A DNA stretch of 39,709 bases from Diphasiastrum complanatum (lineage: Eukaryota; Streptophyta; Lycopodiopsida; Lycopodiales; Lycopodiaceae). The position numbers were made by a program, and so were the translations under genes. The stretch spans positions 1 through 39,709 of the forward strand of contig MU835368.1 of assembly GCA_029204225.1 (NCBI GenBank), in the 5' to 3' direction. Below, piece by piece: positions 19,906 through 33,856 of this stretch (position 1 is its first letter; the number at the start of each line of letters is the position of its first letter). The notes under the pieces were generated by a model. The model saw nothing but the letters and a program-made list of their open reading frames with translations. It made no database searches and was not told the origin of the DNA.

Positions 19906-22900
19906 ATGGCAACCTCAATTGGAGTCATGTTGGAAGCCAATGATAGGCTTACCTCAAGTAACTATTCATTGTGGAAAGTGAGGATGGAGTCACTTCTTGA
20001 GATGAATGATATTTTGGATATTGTTGTAGGCTTGGAGGAGAGACCAGCAACACAACAAGATCAATTGAGGTATGACAAGAGGGCCAAGAAGGCTCTACAC
20101 ATGATAAAAATGAATGTTACCAATGAACTTCTCAAGGAAGTTGGTAAGTGCACATCATCTTTGGAAGTTTGGAATTCATGGAAGAAGCTTTATGAATCCA
20201 AGTCTACTTCTAGAGTGTTGACTCTAAGAAGGCGAATCTTTTCTTGTTTGCAAAAGAATGAAGAAAGATCAAGTACTTTTGTTTTGAGAATGAAAGCATT
20301 GAATGATGAGTTAGCTTGCATAGATGAAAGCATTAAGGAAGGAGAGCTTATTCAAGTGATTCTTAATGGCTTGTTGGATGCTCATGCTAACATTGTTCAA
20401 AGTATTGCTATTCAAAAGACTTTGCCAAGTTTGATGGATCTTCAAGAGATCTTGATCAATGAGGAATATAGGCTTCCAGCAAGAGGTGGAACTACATCGA
20501 CACTTCAAGAGGATGCTATGTTCACAAAGGGCAAATTCAAGGGCAAAACCAAAAGCAAGTGGTCTAAAGGGCAAGATCAAGTGGATGCTTCTTTAAGTGG
20601 CAAAAAGAAGGATAGATGAAAGCTCAAGTGCTTCTATTGTGGCATCAGAGGACACTTTGCAAGTGAGTGCTACACGAAGAAGAGAGATCAAGGAGACAAG
20701 CAAGGTAATCTTACTCTTGATGAGGATGGTTTGAATGTTCAAGATGCAAATGATGATGCTTTTGTGATATCTTCATGTATGCTTTCTAATGATGGAGATC
20801 TAGATCCTTGGTGGATTGATAATGGAGCAAGTTCACACATGACCTTTCACAAAGAGTACTTCACGTCTTTGTTGGCATATGGAGATAACAAGAGGGTGAT
20901 CTACATGACCAATGATGGTGAGTGTGCAATCAAAGGGATTGGCACAATTCCTATTTCTCTCTCTACAAATAGGAATGTTCATTTGGAGGATGTCTTGTTT
21001 ATTCCATCTATTACCAAGAATTTGCTTAGTGTGAGTCAAATGCTAAGTAAGGGCCTCAAGGTGGAGTCTGATGGAGATGCTTGTTTGATCAAAAGGAAGG
21101 ATGTCTTGATTGGAAAAGGTAAAAGGCAAGGGAAGTTGTTCAAACTTGATGCTTGTGTTATTGCTAACCAAGTTGGATGTGTTGCAAGGGAGCAAATTTA
21201 TATTCAAGAGGTTTGGCACAAAAGGATGGGACACCTCAACTTCAAGTCATTGGAGGTAATGGCAAGGAAGAAGGTTGTGATTGGTCTTCCAAGTTCCTTA
21301 AGTAATGACAAGCATGTTTGTGAGTCTTGTGCTTTGTCTAAGTCACATAGACTACCTTATACTAGATGTATTTCTAGATCTACAAAGCCTTTTCAACTTG
21401 TACATTCGGATATTCATGGATTTACTACAATTAGTGTGGAAAAAGTACAAAAAGGACCAATACTGGATCCTAATCTGATCCTCAAGAGGGATTGGATGTT
21501 AGATTTACTTGATCTATCAATCTACATAAGATTAAGATCAATCTAGATCAATTCTAGACATTAAATCCAAACAAGAACAATCATTTATTGAAGGTAAATG
21601 TACTTGCTGGTTTCACACGTGTGAAACCCTGTCAGGGTATGGAATCCAACCTGAAAATCAAGTACACTTTGATAGAACCTCAAAACAATCAAAACAAATG
21701 TAGACAAATGGAGAGAATCACTCAAAATTGCTTCCAAAACCAAGATTGGTGTCTCACATTGATTATGGCCAAATGTGGCTCTATATATACAATAAGTGGG
21801 AGCTCGTGGTACTGATCATCCCTCTGATCTCACATGTGTGAAGGTGCTTTTTCATATGATGATTCATCATGCAAAACTGACACTTGGACAAAACCTTCTA
21901 TTTTGAGCACTTTTGGTCCATTTTCCTTCTATATGGAGATCTACTTGAAAATCTTCTAGAAGTCAAAATTCGTCTACTTCAGCTTATTCCACACATGTGA
22001 GCTGTCCTCTACACATGGGATGTGACACCTAACCAAAGGATGTGGCTCATGCAAGCAATAGATTGATGCCATTTGTCATATGTCTAGAAAACTAGTTTTT
22101 GGCCTTTTTAGCCACTAGAACTTGAATTAAATCATATGTACAACCTATATGATTATGGTACATGACAAGTACACTATTTTCACACGTGAGAACAGGCTCC
22201 ACACATGTGTGTTTATCTATATACAAGATTTTTGGCCTCTACCAAGCTTATTTTTGCATTTTTCACAATTAGCAATAGTGGAGCTAAGATGTATGTAACA
22301 TTCATTGATGATTTTAGTAGATTTTGTTGGATCTATCTACTAAAGAGCAAGGATGAAGTGTATGATGTCTTTGTCAAGTTCAAGAATGCAAGGGAGAACC
22401 AATTTTTCACAAAGATCAAGTGCTTGAGAGGTGACAATGGTGGTGAGTACATATCTAACAGGTTCAAGACCTTTTGTGATGAGCATGGGATCAAGAGGGA
22501 GTATACAACATCAAGGACCCCACAACAAAATGGAGTGGCTGAAAGGAGGAATAGGACTTTATGTGAAAGTGCTAAAGCTATGAGGTTAAGTGCTAATCTT
22601 GACAAACCATTTTGGGATCAAGCTTTGTTGTGTGCCAATGTCTTGTGCAATAGGTGGCCGAGTGCTATTTTGAATGGAAGGACACATTTTGAGATGCTAT
22701 TCAAGAGGAGGCCTAGTGTCAACTCTCTAAGAACCTTTGGATGCACATGCTATGTCAACATTACTCTTGATGATAGGACCAAGGAGGATCCATCTTCAAG
22801 AAGAGGTATTTTTGTTGGATATAGTGAGGTGAGTAAAGCCTACAAGGTTTACATTCCTTCTACTAACAAAGTGATTGTTGGTAGAGATGTCATTTTTTAT

Positions 22901-23517
22901 GAGGGAAACATTCCAAAGGTGTCTTCAAGCATGATTGATGGTAAAGTGGATGGATCTAACATTCTTGATGTTGATGAGAAGGATCCTACTTTGGATGGTG
23001 GTGATGATGGACTTTCATCAAGTCAAAAGCCAAGGAGAACATAAAGAGAAAGACAAGTACCTTCAAGGCTCACATATGATCAAAAGGGTAAGCAAGTAGT
23101 TTTTGGAAATTATGTTGCTTTCCTAACCTCTTTGGATGAGCCTACAAATGTAGATCAATCAAGGAAAGAAGAGGAGTGGATCCAAGCAATGGATCTCGAG
23201 TATCAAGCTCTTATGAAGAATGGAACATGGAGATTGGTGGAGTTGCCTAAGGACAAGAAAGCTATTGGATGCAAATGGATATTCAAGGTGAAGACAAACC
23301 AAGATGGATCCATCAACAAGTACAAGGCAAGGTTAGTGGCAAAATGATATGCTCAACAACAAGGAATTGACTATGATGAGACCTTTGCACCCGTGGCAAA
23401 GGTGGTAAGCATTCAAGTCATCATTTCACTTGCTACACTTTATGGATGTGATCTATGGCAAATGGACATTTCAAATGCATTCTTGAATGGTGATCCTGAG
23501 GAGGAAGTATAAGTTTC
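19906..23517 (+). pseudogene. Copia B gag-pol frame, four stops and one solo-LTR interruption
   Basis: One frame starts at ATG 19906. Gag has SSNYSLWKVRMESLL near its start and the CCHC zinc knuckle CFYCGIRGHFASEC (20629-20670). Protease is WWIDNGASSHMT, with Asn after the catalytic Asp where Ser is usual. The pre-integrase zinc region is HKRMGHLNFKSLE with CESCALSK. Integrase D-D-E residues fall in LVHSDIHG, RGDNGGEYIS and PQQNGVAERR. RT starts with WIQAMDLEYQALMKNGTW and CKWIFKVK. Stops occur at 20617, 23042, 23345 and 23510. Removing the solo LTR with one target copy leaves the frame unbroken, so the coding decay is modest. Confidence 0.9.
21435..22267 (+). repeat. Solo LTR 1 (833 bp) inserted in Copia B integrase
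   Basis: Starts TGTGGAAAAA and ends TTTTTCACA (inverted termini), flanked by the 5-bp direct repeat ATTAG at 21430-21434 and 22268-22272. It is nearly the same as 30912-31750. It contains no gag-pol sequence, so it is a solo LTR left by LTR-LTR recombination. A TATATATA box occurs at about 21782. A palindrome TTCACACGTGTGAA lies at about 21614. Confidence 0.92.
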
Positions 23518-25380
<1,863 letters not shown>

Positions 25381-25724
25381 AGAGATTTTTGGTGCCCAAG
25401 CTTTGAAAATAGCAATGGCAAGGAGACCCAGATCTACAATTGAGTCTGTGATTCTTTACAATGAGAAAGATGAAGCTGATAACTGGAAGCCAACAAAATA
25501 TACGAAGAATTCATGGATATTGCTGCATCCATCATCAAAGGGCAATTTTCGACAGAAGAAAAGAGCAAAAATGGCTTACAAATCTTATTGCAAAGCGAAA
25601 AATTTGGAGTTTAAGACTACCTCGGGAGGTCAATCGATATCAGAAGTCTTAGTACAACATGTATATATGCATTCAGAAATCAAAGTACATGATATCAATC
25701 CTCATGATCATAAAAAATGTAATT
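25381..25724 (+). CDS. Unrecognised protein, candidate internal exon
   Basis: The exon is 344 nt, from acceptor ATATCAG at 25380 to donor AATT|GTAAGT at 25724/25725. It encodes about 114 residues beginning EIFGAQALKIAMARRPRS, with a basic stretch (FRQKKRAKMAYKSYCKAKN) and a Cys/His-containing end (HDINPHDHKKC). It is not copia, gypsy or LINE sequence as far as I can see. The open frame runs without a stop, and the splice phase matches the next exon across a 107-bp GT-AG intron; these are the reasons to call it real. I do not recognise the family. The upstream exon has not been identified. Confidence 0.5.
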
Positions 25725-25831
25725 GTAAGTATATCAAAACATATGCACTCTACAACAATCATAAGTGATTTTCTTTATTGATGCTCTTCAGATTATGATT
25801 TAAATGCTTCAACATTGTTTTTTTCTTTCAG

Positions 25832-26403
25832 ATTTATATCCATCATGCATAAGTGAATGGGAGCCCGCACAATCACTTGCAGGAATATTAGACGTGATTC
25901 ACTCTGATCTTGGAAAGCTGCAATACAGAGGAAGAAGTCCAAAGGAACTTGCAGATTGTGGTATCTATTTTTATGAATCTTTATATACACCACAAACAGA
26001 GGGAGGTTTTGGCAAGCTCGAAGCAATTCCATTGCCTAATTTTCAAAGTGATGAAAAAGAGAAGAAAATTTCAGGTGATATCTACTCCAACACATTCACT
26101 TTTTCTTTTCTTCTATCATTTGATGAACCATTTTGCTTTGATGAGATTTTTGCATCTCAAAGTTGGAGTGAGACAATACTAGCTTTATATGATTTCTCTT
26201 GTAAGGACAGGTCTTTTGTTCTTGATTTTTTAGAATTGATCCTAGATCAATTGGAAAGCAAATGGTTATGCCATCAAATGTATGCTCTTGGATCTTGTAA
26301 GAGCAATAATGAGTTTTTTATTCATAGTGTGAAAAATTGTCTTTTTTCATGTTGTGAGACAATTTGTAAAAACAATATGAGAATAAGTGAATCATCTTCC
26401 AAG
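25832..26403 (+). CDS. Unrecognised protein, second candidate exon
   Basis: Acceptor TTCTTTCAG at 25831 is preceded by a strong pyrimidine tract. A Tyr codon split T|AT joins it to the previous exon. It encodes about 190 residues: LYPSCISEWEPAQSLAGIL, then SPKELADCGIYFYESLYTPQ, and a helix-rich C-terminal part with FVLDFLELILDQLESKWLC and several Cys residues. A donor-like AAG|GTATCC at 26403/26404 may end the exon; otherwise the frame reads on to a TGA at 26470. The length of the open frame in AT-rich DNA supports coding. No domain is recognised. The nested retrotransposons start just downstream and may lie in the following intron. Confidence 0.5.
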
Positions 26404-26472
26404 GTATCCATAATGATGTATTTAGGCTCATTAGATCTGAGATTGGCATGGAAATCAGGCATTAAGATATGA

Positions 26473-26779
26473 TGCAAACTCTTTGTTATTATAGCACCCG
26501 CATAGTCTTGCCAATCTTGATGTGTCTAATTCTCAAGATCTTGGTAATATAATGATGGATCTTTGTGATCCTTATCAGTCAAGAAGCGTTGGAGTTAATC
26601 TTCACTCCTACTTACCTAAACTCATTTCCTGAGCACTACGATATTCTCTCTCTACAACAACAACAACCTTATTTGCATAAGTCGAACAGTCTTACATATA
26701 ACTACTTGAAGAAGAATAGGATCGACTCAACTTCATTGACGTCGACTTCACCAACTCGACCGAACTCTATCGACGAATT
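26473..26779. other. Unassigned sequence between the unknown gene and Copia D
   Basis: Contains CAACAACAACAA near 26658 and an open frame that runs into Copia D gag at about 26765. No LTR or primer site of Copia D was recognised. Confidence 0.4.
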
Positions 26780-27083
26780 TGACTCCATCAACATCCTTGA
26801 TAAATACGTTCAACGGTGACAATTTTCACATGTCTCTTTGAGAAAGAATTTTGAGGATACGTCAACGGTTCCATAGCCAAGCCAACTGAACCTGACATGT
26901 TGACACTTGGGAAGCTAAGGATGGCAAAGCTCTTTCCATTGTATCTCTGAATCTTAAATATTCACAAATAGCTCATGTAGCAAATTGTTCCAACTCCAAA
27001 GAAGCATGGGACATTATCTCTAGTCTATATGAAACAACAGATGTATTGACTCGTCTCTTCCTGAGAAAGAAGTTATTGTCTCT
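26765..27083 (+). pseudogene. Copia D gag, 5' piece
   Basis: Copia gag similarity is spread over shifted frames: SINILDKYVQ, LNGDNFHM, then LKYSQIAHVANCSNSKEAWD, SSLYETTDVLTRLFLRKKLL. The last stretch corresponds to the usual AW..L...Y...... LF.L..KL part of copia gag. It continues at about 34070 after the inserted spacer and Copia C. Stops and frameshifts make it non-functional. Confidence 0.7.
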
Positions 27084-27156
27084 CACTCTGTTGACTAACT
27101 TGCGCCTGGAACCGATACTGCCTCGTCCGGTATTGCATTCAAGCGTGCCTTACATC
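27084..27156 (+). other. Left part of a non-gag spacer inside Copia D
   Basis: Gag similarity stops after LRKKLLSL. The 73 bp up to the Copia C target duplication do not fit gag. They include GGAACCGATACTG and AAGCGTGCC, which resemble the hairpin arms at 33883-33927. Confidence 0.5.
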
Positions 27157-27762
27157 TGTCAAAATATTGAAAAATCTATCTAATGTTGTGAGTATGGGTC
27201 AAATGCCAAAGATGAATTGAGATCTTTTGGCTTAGTATAGACCCATCTTAGAATAAAATATTCAAGGTAGGTAGAAGTAGAAACTTGAGCTACCATAGGA
27301 ATTGCCATTGGTACTTTACATGCCACATTTAATGCATGAAAAGACTATGTGGCACAATTCATAGCGAGGTGGCTTGGATAAGTCTAGATAGCTTGAGAGG
27401 TGGATCCACAACTCCAGTTCAACTCAAAGTAGGAGAAGAGTCCATGGATCTATATATATGTGATGTACTCTCATTGAGAAGATGATGAAAATGGTGTGTA
27501 ATGCAAATTTGGAGACAAGCTCTTTGTGCCCTCTCTCTCTCCACGAGTTTTGTACTTGCTATTTTCTCTCTCAAGCTGAGTAGAGGCATTTATGATGCTT
27601 TGTCTTATGTTTTGTTGATAGATCTTGCTTGTAACACAATAATATTGCTTGTATGATCAGCTTTTCTATTGACAACCAATGCTAGTCTGATCTTTATGGT
27701 GCTATTGTACTTAGGAGATCAGAAATACATGTGTAGGGCGTCCCACACGTGTGAATTCAGCA
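27157..27762 (+). repeat. 5' LTR of Copia C
   Basis: 606 bp, TGTCAAAATATT to GAATTCAGCA. A TATATATA box lies at about 27451. CCCACACGTGTGAATTC lies near the end. It aligns throughout with 33237-33851. Confidence 0.95.
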
Positions 27763-27774
27763 TGGTATCAGAGC
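27763..27774 (+). other. Primer-binding site of Copia C
   Basis: TGGTATCAGAGC directly follows the 5' LTR and is identical to the primer site of Copia B. The leader from here to the gag start is about 700 bp. Confidence 0.92.
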
Positions 27775-28475
27775 CTACCTAAGTTTTACAAGCAAATCTA
27801 ATCAAAAAACTTTGCAGATCTGATCAGATTTCAAGGTAGGAATTGTCTAGATTCTACCTTCTAGCTAGTTTGCAGTTTTCTTGTGATTCTGAGCTATAAA
27901 CCACATTGAATGGGCCAGATCAGGTACTGTGCGGAATTTCAGGTGCTGGCACATGTGAAATCTGCCCAATTTCAAATTTCAAGCAGGTTAGCCCACTAGA
28001 AAGCTAGAAATGTGTAGAATTTGATGCAATTGGATAAGCCAATAAGAAGTTATAAGCTTTTGAAGAGTCGTAGGTAGGGCGCCTAGACCTGTGGCAAATC
28101 ATGTGTACATGTCATTTATTGCTTGAATGATCACAAAAATCATCCAGAAGCTACATAATCTCATCTATATGTGATTTAGACAAAACTTATAGGTTGTAGG
28201 CAAATTGTTTCATACAAATAGATTGTATTTGAGTCAATTTGACATTCTTGGAATATTTCACACGTGTGAAATTTAGAGAATCATAACTTTTGCCATACTT
28301 CATCTTTTTTGATGATTCAAATCTTGTTTTAGAGAGATTGTCAAGTTAATGAGATCTATCTCATAGTTTTTTTGCCAAGTCTTACATAGGATTTGGTTAT
28401 GTACCCTTGATTGGTTCCTATAGTGAGAAGATAAGCAATTCTTCCATCCATCTTTTTTTATTTCCATCATTCTTT

Positions 28476-31400
28476 ATGACTTCAATGGGTGTCTTTCTAT
28501 TAGAAGCAAGTGAAAGATTGTCAACCTCCAATTACTCAATTTGGAAGGTTAGAATGGAATCTGTCTTAATACTACAAGATGTGATGGATATTGTACTTGG
28601 CATTGAATAAGAACCACAAATTCCTCAAGAAATTCCAAAGTACAAAATGAGAGCCAGGATGGCTCTGCATTATATTAAGATGAATGTCTCAAATGACATA
28701 TTCAGAGAAATTGGTGCTTGTACTAATGCCAAAGATGCTTGGGATACCCTCAAGTCTATCTATGAGGCAAAAAATACTTCTAGACTCCTAACACTAAGAA
28801 ACCAAATTTTCCAAAGTGTACAGAAAAGTGATGAATGTGCTTCATCTTATGTAATGAGAGTTAAAGACCTCCATAGAGAATTGTCATGCATAGGAGACTC
28901 CATCAACCAAAATGAACTTGTTCAAGTCATACTTAATGGGTTAAAGGAGGAATATGACAACCTTGTTTAGAGTTATGCCATTAAGGAGGAGCTACCAAGT
29001 TTGGAAGCACTCCAAAGTGTGCTCATTTCTGAAGAATCAAGACAAGAGTATAAACTCTTGAAAATGGAGAGACTGTCTCTCAACATTGATGGTAAAGCTC
29101 TCTTTACCAAAGACAAGCACAAGACAAGAAGTAAGAATCGACACCAATCCTCTTTAAGCAAGAACAATCTTATTTCCAAGGAGAAAGGAGATGAGGATGA
29201 GTTCTCTCAAGCTTCCACATCCAAGAAGAAGAAGCAAAACATCAAGTGTTTCTTTTGTGGCAAGAAGGGGCATTATGCCACCAATTGCTTCAAGAAGAAG
29301 AGTCAATTCAAGCAAGCCAACATTTCTAATGAAGAGAAGGAAGATGCTCATGCAAGTGATGGAGAGGGATCTCTTATGGTCTCGAGTTTTTCTTCATCAC
29401 CTTTCAAGAAGGATGGTTCGTGGTATATCGACAGTGGAGCTTCCTCACATATGTGTAGCTCCAAGTATTCTTTTTCATCCATGTCACCCTATGAAGGAGC
29501 CAAGAAGTCCATCTACACAGCAAATGATCATGAGTGTGCTATTGAAGGCATAGGGACCATTCCCTTAAAGCTTTCTTCATCAAAAGTTCTTTCTCTGTCT
29601 AATGTACTTTTTGTTCCCAAGTTAACAAAAAATCTTATTAGTGTTGGGCAATTGTTTGATAGTGGACTAGATGTGAATTTCAATGTTGATACATGTACAA
29701 TCAATAAGCATGATGAGATCCTTGCATTTGGGTCTAGATATGGTGGAATCTACAAGCCTGATCCCAAAGAGTATGCTAACTCTTGTGATAGTTTTTGCTA
29801 CTCATATGTCTTTGGAGGAACTATGGCATAGAAGGTTGGGACATCCTAACTATAATTCTATGGTGTCCATGGTCAAGAAAGCCAAAGCTATTGGCTTGCC
29901 TAATCTTATCTCCAAGAATTTCAAGCCATGTGAGGCTTGTGCATATCTAACTATCATAAGAAGCCTTTTTCAAAGTCATCTATCAAGACTACACATCCAT
30001 TGGAGCTCATACACTCGGATGTGCACTTCTCATCTTCAAAGAGCAAGGGTGGTGCTACTTGCTTTATAACTTTCATTGATAATTTCACTAGATTTACTTG
30101 GGTATATCTTCTAGCTTCAAAATCTATGGTGTTTGACTATTTCCTAAAGTTCAAAGCTCTAGTTGAAAATCAAATTTCTTACAAAAATCAAGATTCTTAG
30201 AAGTGATGGAGGTGGTGAGTACACTTCCAATAAACTCCATGATTATTGTGAGCTTGAAGGCATTAAAAGTGAGTTTTCTTGTGCATATACACCATCTCAA
30301 AATGGGGTGACTGAAAGACAGAATAGAAGACTGTGTGAATGTGCCAAAACCATCATAATTGAGGCATCTTTGCCAAAAGACTTTTGGGGTGAGGCTATCA
30401 ATTGTTCAAACTATCTTTGCAATATACTCTCTCATGTTGCACTTGGAGGAAAGTCACCATATGAAGCACTCTATTTGAAGAAACCTAAGGTTGAACACCT
30501 CTAGAGTATCTTGGCATGCATATGCTTTGTCCATATTCCCTTGGAGACGCAGAAAGAAGGATGATCCTTGGATCTTCAATCAACAATGAAAGCCTATCGA
30601 ATCTACATGCTTCTACCTCTAAAGTAAATTGATAGTAGAGATGTAGTTTTTCATGAAGAAGAAAACTCCAATCTGTGACCTGGGGCCAAGATACAAGCAA
30701 CCTCAAAATCTATCGCCTATTGTTATTGAAGGCAATCAACATATGGAGGAGTCAAGATTTGAAGATGGAAGTCCTCGGATTTTCACTCCTAGAAGATCCA
30801 TGAGGGAGAGGATCTCGAGCCCAAGCGGCTCACTTATGAAGACCAAAGGAAAACAAGTGGATCTTGATTCAACTTATGCTTATTTTGTTTCTCATGAGGA
30901 GCCCAAAGATGTGTGAAAATAAGTACCAAAAAGGACCAATAGTGGATCCTAATCAGCTCCTCAATAGGATTGGATGTTAGAGTTACTTGATCTATCAATC
31001 TACATAAGATAAGATCAATCTAGATCAATTCTAGACATAAAATCCAAAAAAGAACAATCATTTATTGAAGGTAAATGTACTTGCTGGTTTCACACGTGTG
31101 AAACCCTGTCAGGGTACGGACTCCAACCTGAAAATCAAGTACACATTGATAGAACCTCAAAACAATCAAAACAAATGTAGACAAATGGAGAGAATCACTC
31201 AAAATTGCTTCCAAAACCAAGATTGGTGTCTCACATTGATTATGGCCAAATGTGGCTCTATATATACAATAAGTGGGAGCTCGTGGTACTGATCATCCCT
31301 TTGATCCCACATGTGTGAAGGTGCTTTGTCATATGATGATTCATCATGCAAAACTGACACTTGGACAAAACCTTCTATTTTGAGCACTTTTGGTCCATTT

Positions 31401-33218
31401 TCCTTCTATATGGAGATCTACTTGGAAATCTTCTAGAAGTCAAAATTTGCCTACTTCAGCTTATTCCACACATGTGAGCTGTCCTCTACACATGTGCTAT
31501 GACACCTATCCAAAGGATGTGGCTCATGCAATCAATAGATTGATGCCATGTGTCATATGTCTTAAAAATAGTTTTTTGACCTATTTAGTCACTAGAACTT
31601 GAAATTAAATCATATGCTACATCCTATATGATCTATGGTACATGACAAGTACACTAGCTTTCACAGGTGGGAACAGTCTCCACACATGTGTGTTTTATCT
31701 CATATACAAGATTTTTGGCCTCTACCAGGCTTATTTTGCATTTCTTCACAAGATGTTCAAGAAGCCCTCAATACAAAGAGTGGTATGAGGCCATGAAGAT
31801 TGAATATGATGCCTTGATCACCAACCACACATGGGAGCTAGTGGATCCACCACCTTACATGCATACTCATTGGTATGCAAGTGGGTGTTCTTGTGCTCCT
31901 GTAGCAAAGATGGTGACAATAAGACATCATAATCTATCTTGCCTTATTTTTTAAAGTGAAAATTGTTTCAACTTGAAGTCCTCAACGCTCTTTTTTGAAT
32001 GGCTATCTTGAGGAGGAGCTATACATGGAACAGCCCTCCTCAAGGATTTATCAAGGATAATCTAAGGTGTGTTTGCTATCTTAGCAAGTCCTTCTAGGAT
32101 TAAAGCAAGCACTAGATCATGGTATTCAAGACTCAACAACTATCTACTTTCATTCGGATTTGTGCTTAGTGACTAAGATCCTTTTATGTACTTAAAATTT
32201 GATGGCAAGTAATCATTGTCATTCTTCTAATCTATGTAGATGACATTATTCTTAGCTGGATAGTTGTTTGATGCTAGTTCACGAAACAAAGAATGCATTA
32301 GGAAAAGAATTTAAAATGCAAGATCTAGGAGAGATCCATTAACATTTTGGGCCTTGACGATTGATTTTCATGTAGAGTATGCTTTTATTTGTCAATCTAA
32401 GATATGTCTTTTCTATGCTTGAGAAAATTCAATATGCAAAGTTGTAAAGACATAGATACTCCCATGGGAGCAACATGGTAAAAGATCCTATTAAGGTGAT
32501 GAAGATCCTTCGAGGACATCACACTTTATAGGAGTCTTATGGCTCCTTTAATTTGGCTTACTCATCACTAGACCCGATCTGACGTGTGCACAAATTGAGT
32601 CAAATTTATGCAAGATCCCAAGATCCAACATTGGAAGATGGCCAAGAAGTTCTAAGATATGTATCTTCTACTCAAGATTATGGTTTATTGTACAAGAATG
32701 AAGATCTAACCATTGTTGGCTATTCAGATTCGATTTTGCACAGTGATAAAATGGATCGGAAGCCCATTACTTGCATATACTATCTTTCTTGGAGGCAATC
32801 TTGTGTCTTGGCTTTCAAAGGAAAGCAACGATACCATAATTCTATAATCTTGTTTGAGGCCGATAGTACCAACGCACTCACTAAACAACTAAAGAGGTGC
32901 TTTGATCAAGTAGGATAACTCATGGAGGCTAAACGTTACATCAAAGAGGGATGATCTTCCCTTGATCCAATGTGAACAACATATCAGCACAAGCTCTTGC
33001 AACAATCCTACTTTTTCATGCTAAGAAGGCAAGCATATAGAAGTGGCACACCTTCAATTGTAAGGGAAAAGCTCATGGGAGGTGAAATCAACTTAGAACA
33101 TGTTGACACATCTTCATGTATTGCTGATCTTCTCACAAAGCCACCTTGCAAAAGTGCCTTCTCAAAGCATAGGTCTAATCTTGGTCTTATCTCAAGATCA
33201 ATGCTTGATCCACATTAG
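28476..33218 (+). pseudogene. Copia C gag-pol, decayed
   Basis: Gag starts MTSMGVFLLEASERLSTSNY and is close to Copia B gag. The zinc knuckle is CFFCGKKGHYATNC (about 29248). Protease is WYIDSGASSHMC. Pre-integrase shows LWHRRLGHPNYNSM and CEACAY, then a frameshift. Integrase shows HSDVHFSS, FIDNFTRFTWVYLL, SDGGGEYTSN and PSQNGVTERQNR. After the solo LTR come KEWYEAMKIEYDALITNHTW and an RT core with VDDIIL (about 32240). Then RNase H (TIVGYSDSILHSDKMDRKPI) and a C-terminal VDTSSCIADLLTKP. Gag-protease (28476-29831) stays in one frame with two internal stops; the RT half is far more decayed. Confidence 0.9.
30912..31750 (+). repeat. Solo LTR 2 (839 bp) inserted in Copia C between integrase and RT
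   Basis: Starts TGTGAAAATAAG and ends TTCTTCACA, flanked by the 5-bp duplication AGATG at 30907-30911 and 31751-31755. It aligns end to end with solo LTR 1 in Copia B with scattered differences. The target duplications differ, so the two insertions are independent. Confidence 0.92.
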
Positions 33219-33220
33219 AT

Positions 33221-33236
33221 ACAATTTTAGGAGGAG
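33221..33236 (+). other. Polypurine tract of Copia C
   Basis: ACAATTTTAGGAGGAG abuts the TGTCAA start of the 3' LTR. Confidence 0.75.
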
Positions 33237-33851
33237 TGTCAAAATATTGAAAAATCTATCTAATGTTGTGAGTATGGGTCCTAAAAATGCCAAAGATGAA
33301 TTGAGCTCTTTTGGCTTAGTATAGACTCATCTTAGAATAAAATATTCAAGGTAGGTAGAAGTAGAAACTCGAGCTACCATAGGAATTGCCATTTGTACTT
33401 TACATGCCACATTTAATGCATGAAAAGACTATGTGGCACAATTAGACATAGTGAGGTGGCTTGGATAAGTCTAGATAGCTTGAGAGGTGGATCCACAACT
33501 CCAATTCAACTCAAAGTAGGAGAAGAGTCCATGGATCTATATATATGTGATGTACTCTCATTGAGAAGATGATGAAAATGGTGTGTAATGCAAATTTGGA
33601 GACAAGCTCTTTGTGTCCTCTCTCTCTCTCCACGAGTTTTGTACTTGCTATTTTCTCTCTCTAGCCGAGTAGAGGCATTTATGATGCTTTGTCTTATGTT
33701 TTGTTGACAGATCTTGCTTGTAACACAATAATATTGCTTGTATGATCAGCTTTCTTATTGACAACCAATGCTAGTCTGATCTTTATGGTGTTATTGTACT
33801 TAGGAGATCAAAAATACATGTGTAGCCAGTCCCACACGTGTGAATTCAGTA
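33237..33851 (+). repeat. 3' LTR of Copia C
   Basis: 615 bp, aligned with the 5' LTR. Its last dinucleotide is TA instead of CA, and ACATC follows as the target duplication. Confidence 0.93.
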
Positions 33852-33856
33852 ACATC

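Larger units (their letters stand above)
17888..23517 (+). mobile_element. Copia B: Ty1/copia element truncated in RT and carrying a solo LTR
   Basis: 5' LTR, primer site, leader, gag, protease, integrase and the start of RT are present in order. The element ends abruptly after DISNAFLNGDPEEEV, before the YVDD box. RNase H and the 3' LTR are absent from the window. The abutting sequence at 23518 is CT-rich and non-copia. Confidence 0.85.
27157..33851 (+). mobile_element. Copia C: complete-length Ty1/copia element with both LTRs
   Basis: LTRs lie at 27157-27762 and 33237-33851. The 5-bp target duplication ACATC flanks it exactly (27152-27156 and 33852-33856). Primer site, gag, protease, integrase, RT, RNase H and polypurine tract occur in copia order. 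A solo LTR of another family is inserted at 30912. All enzyme domains have stops or frameshifts. The LTRs differ by a few percent by eye, including small indels, so the insertion is old but not ancient. Confidence 0.95.
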
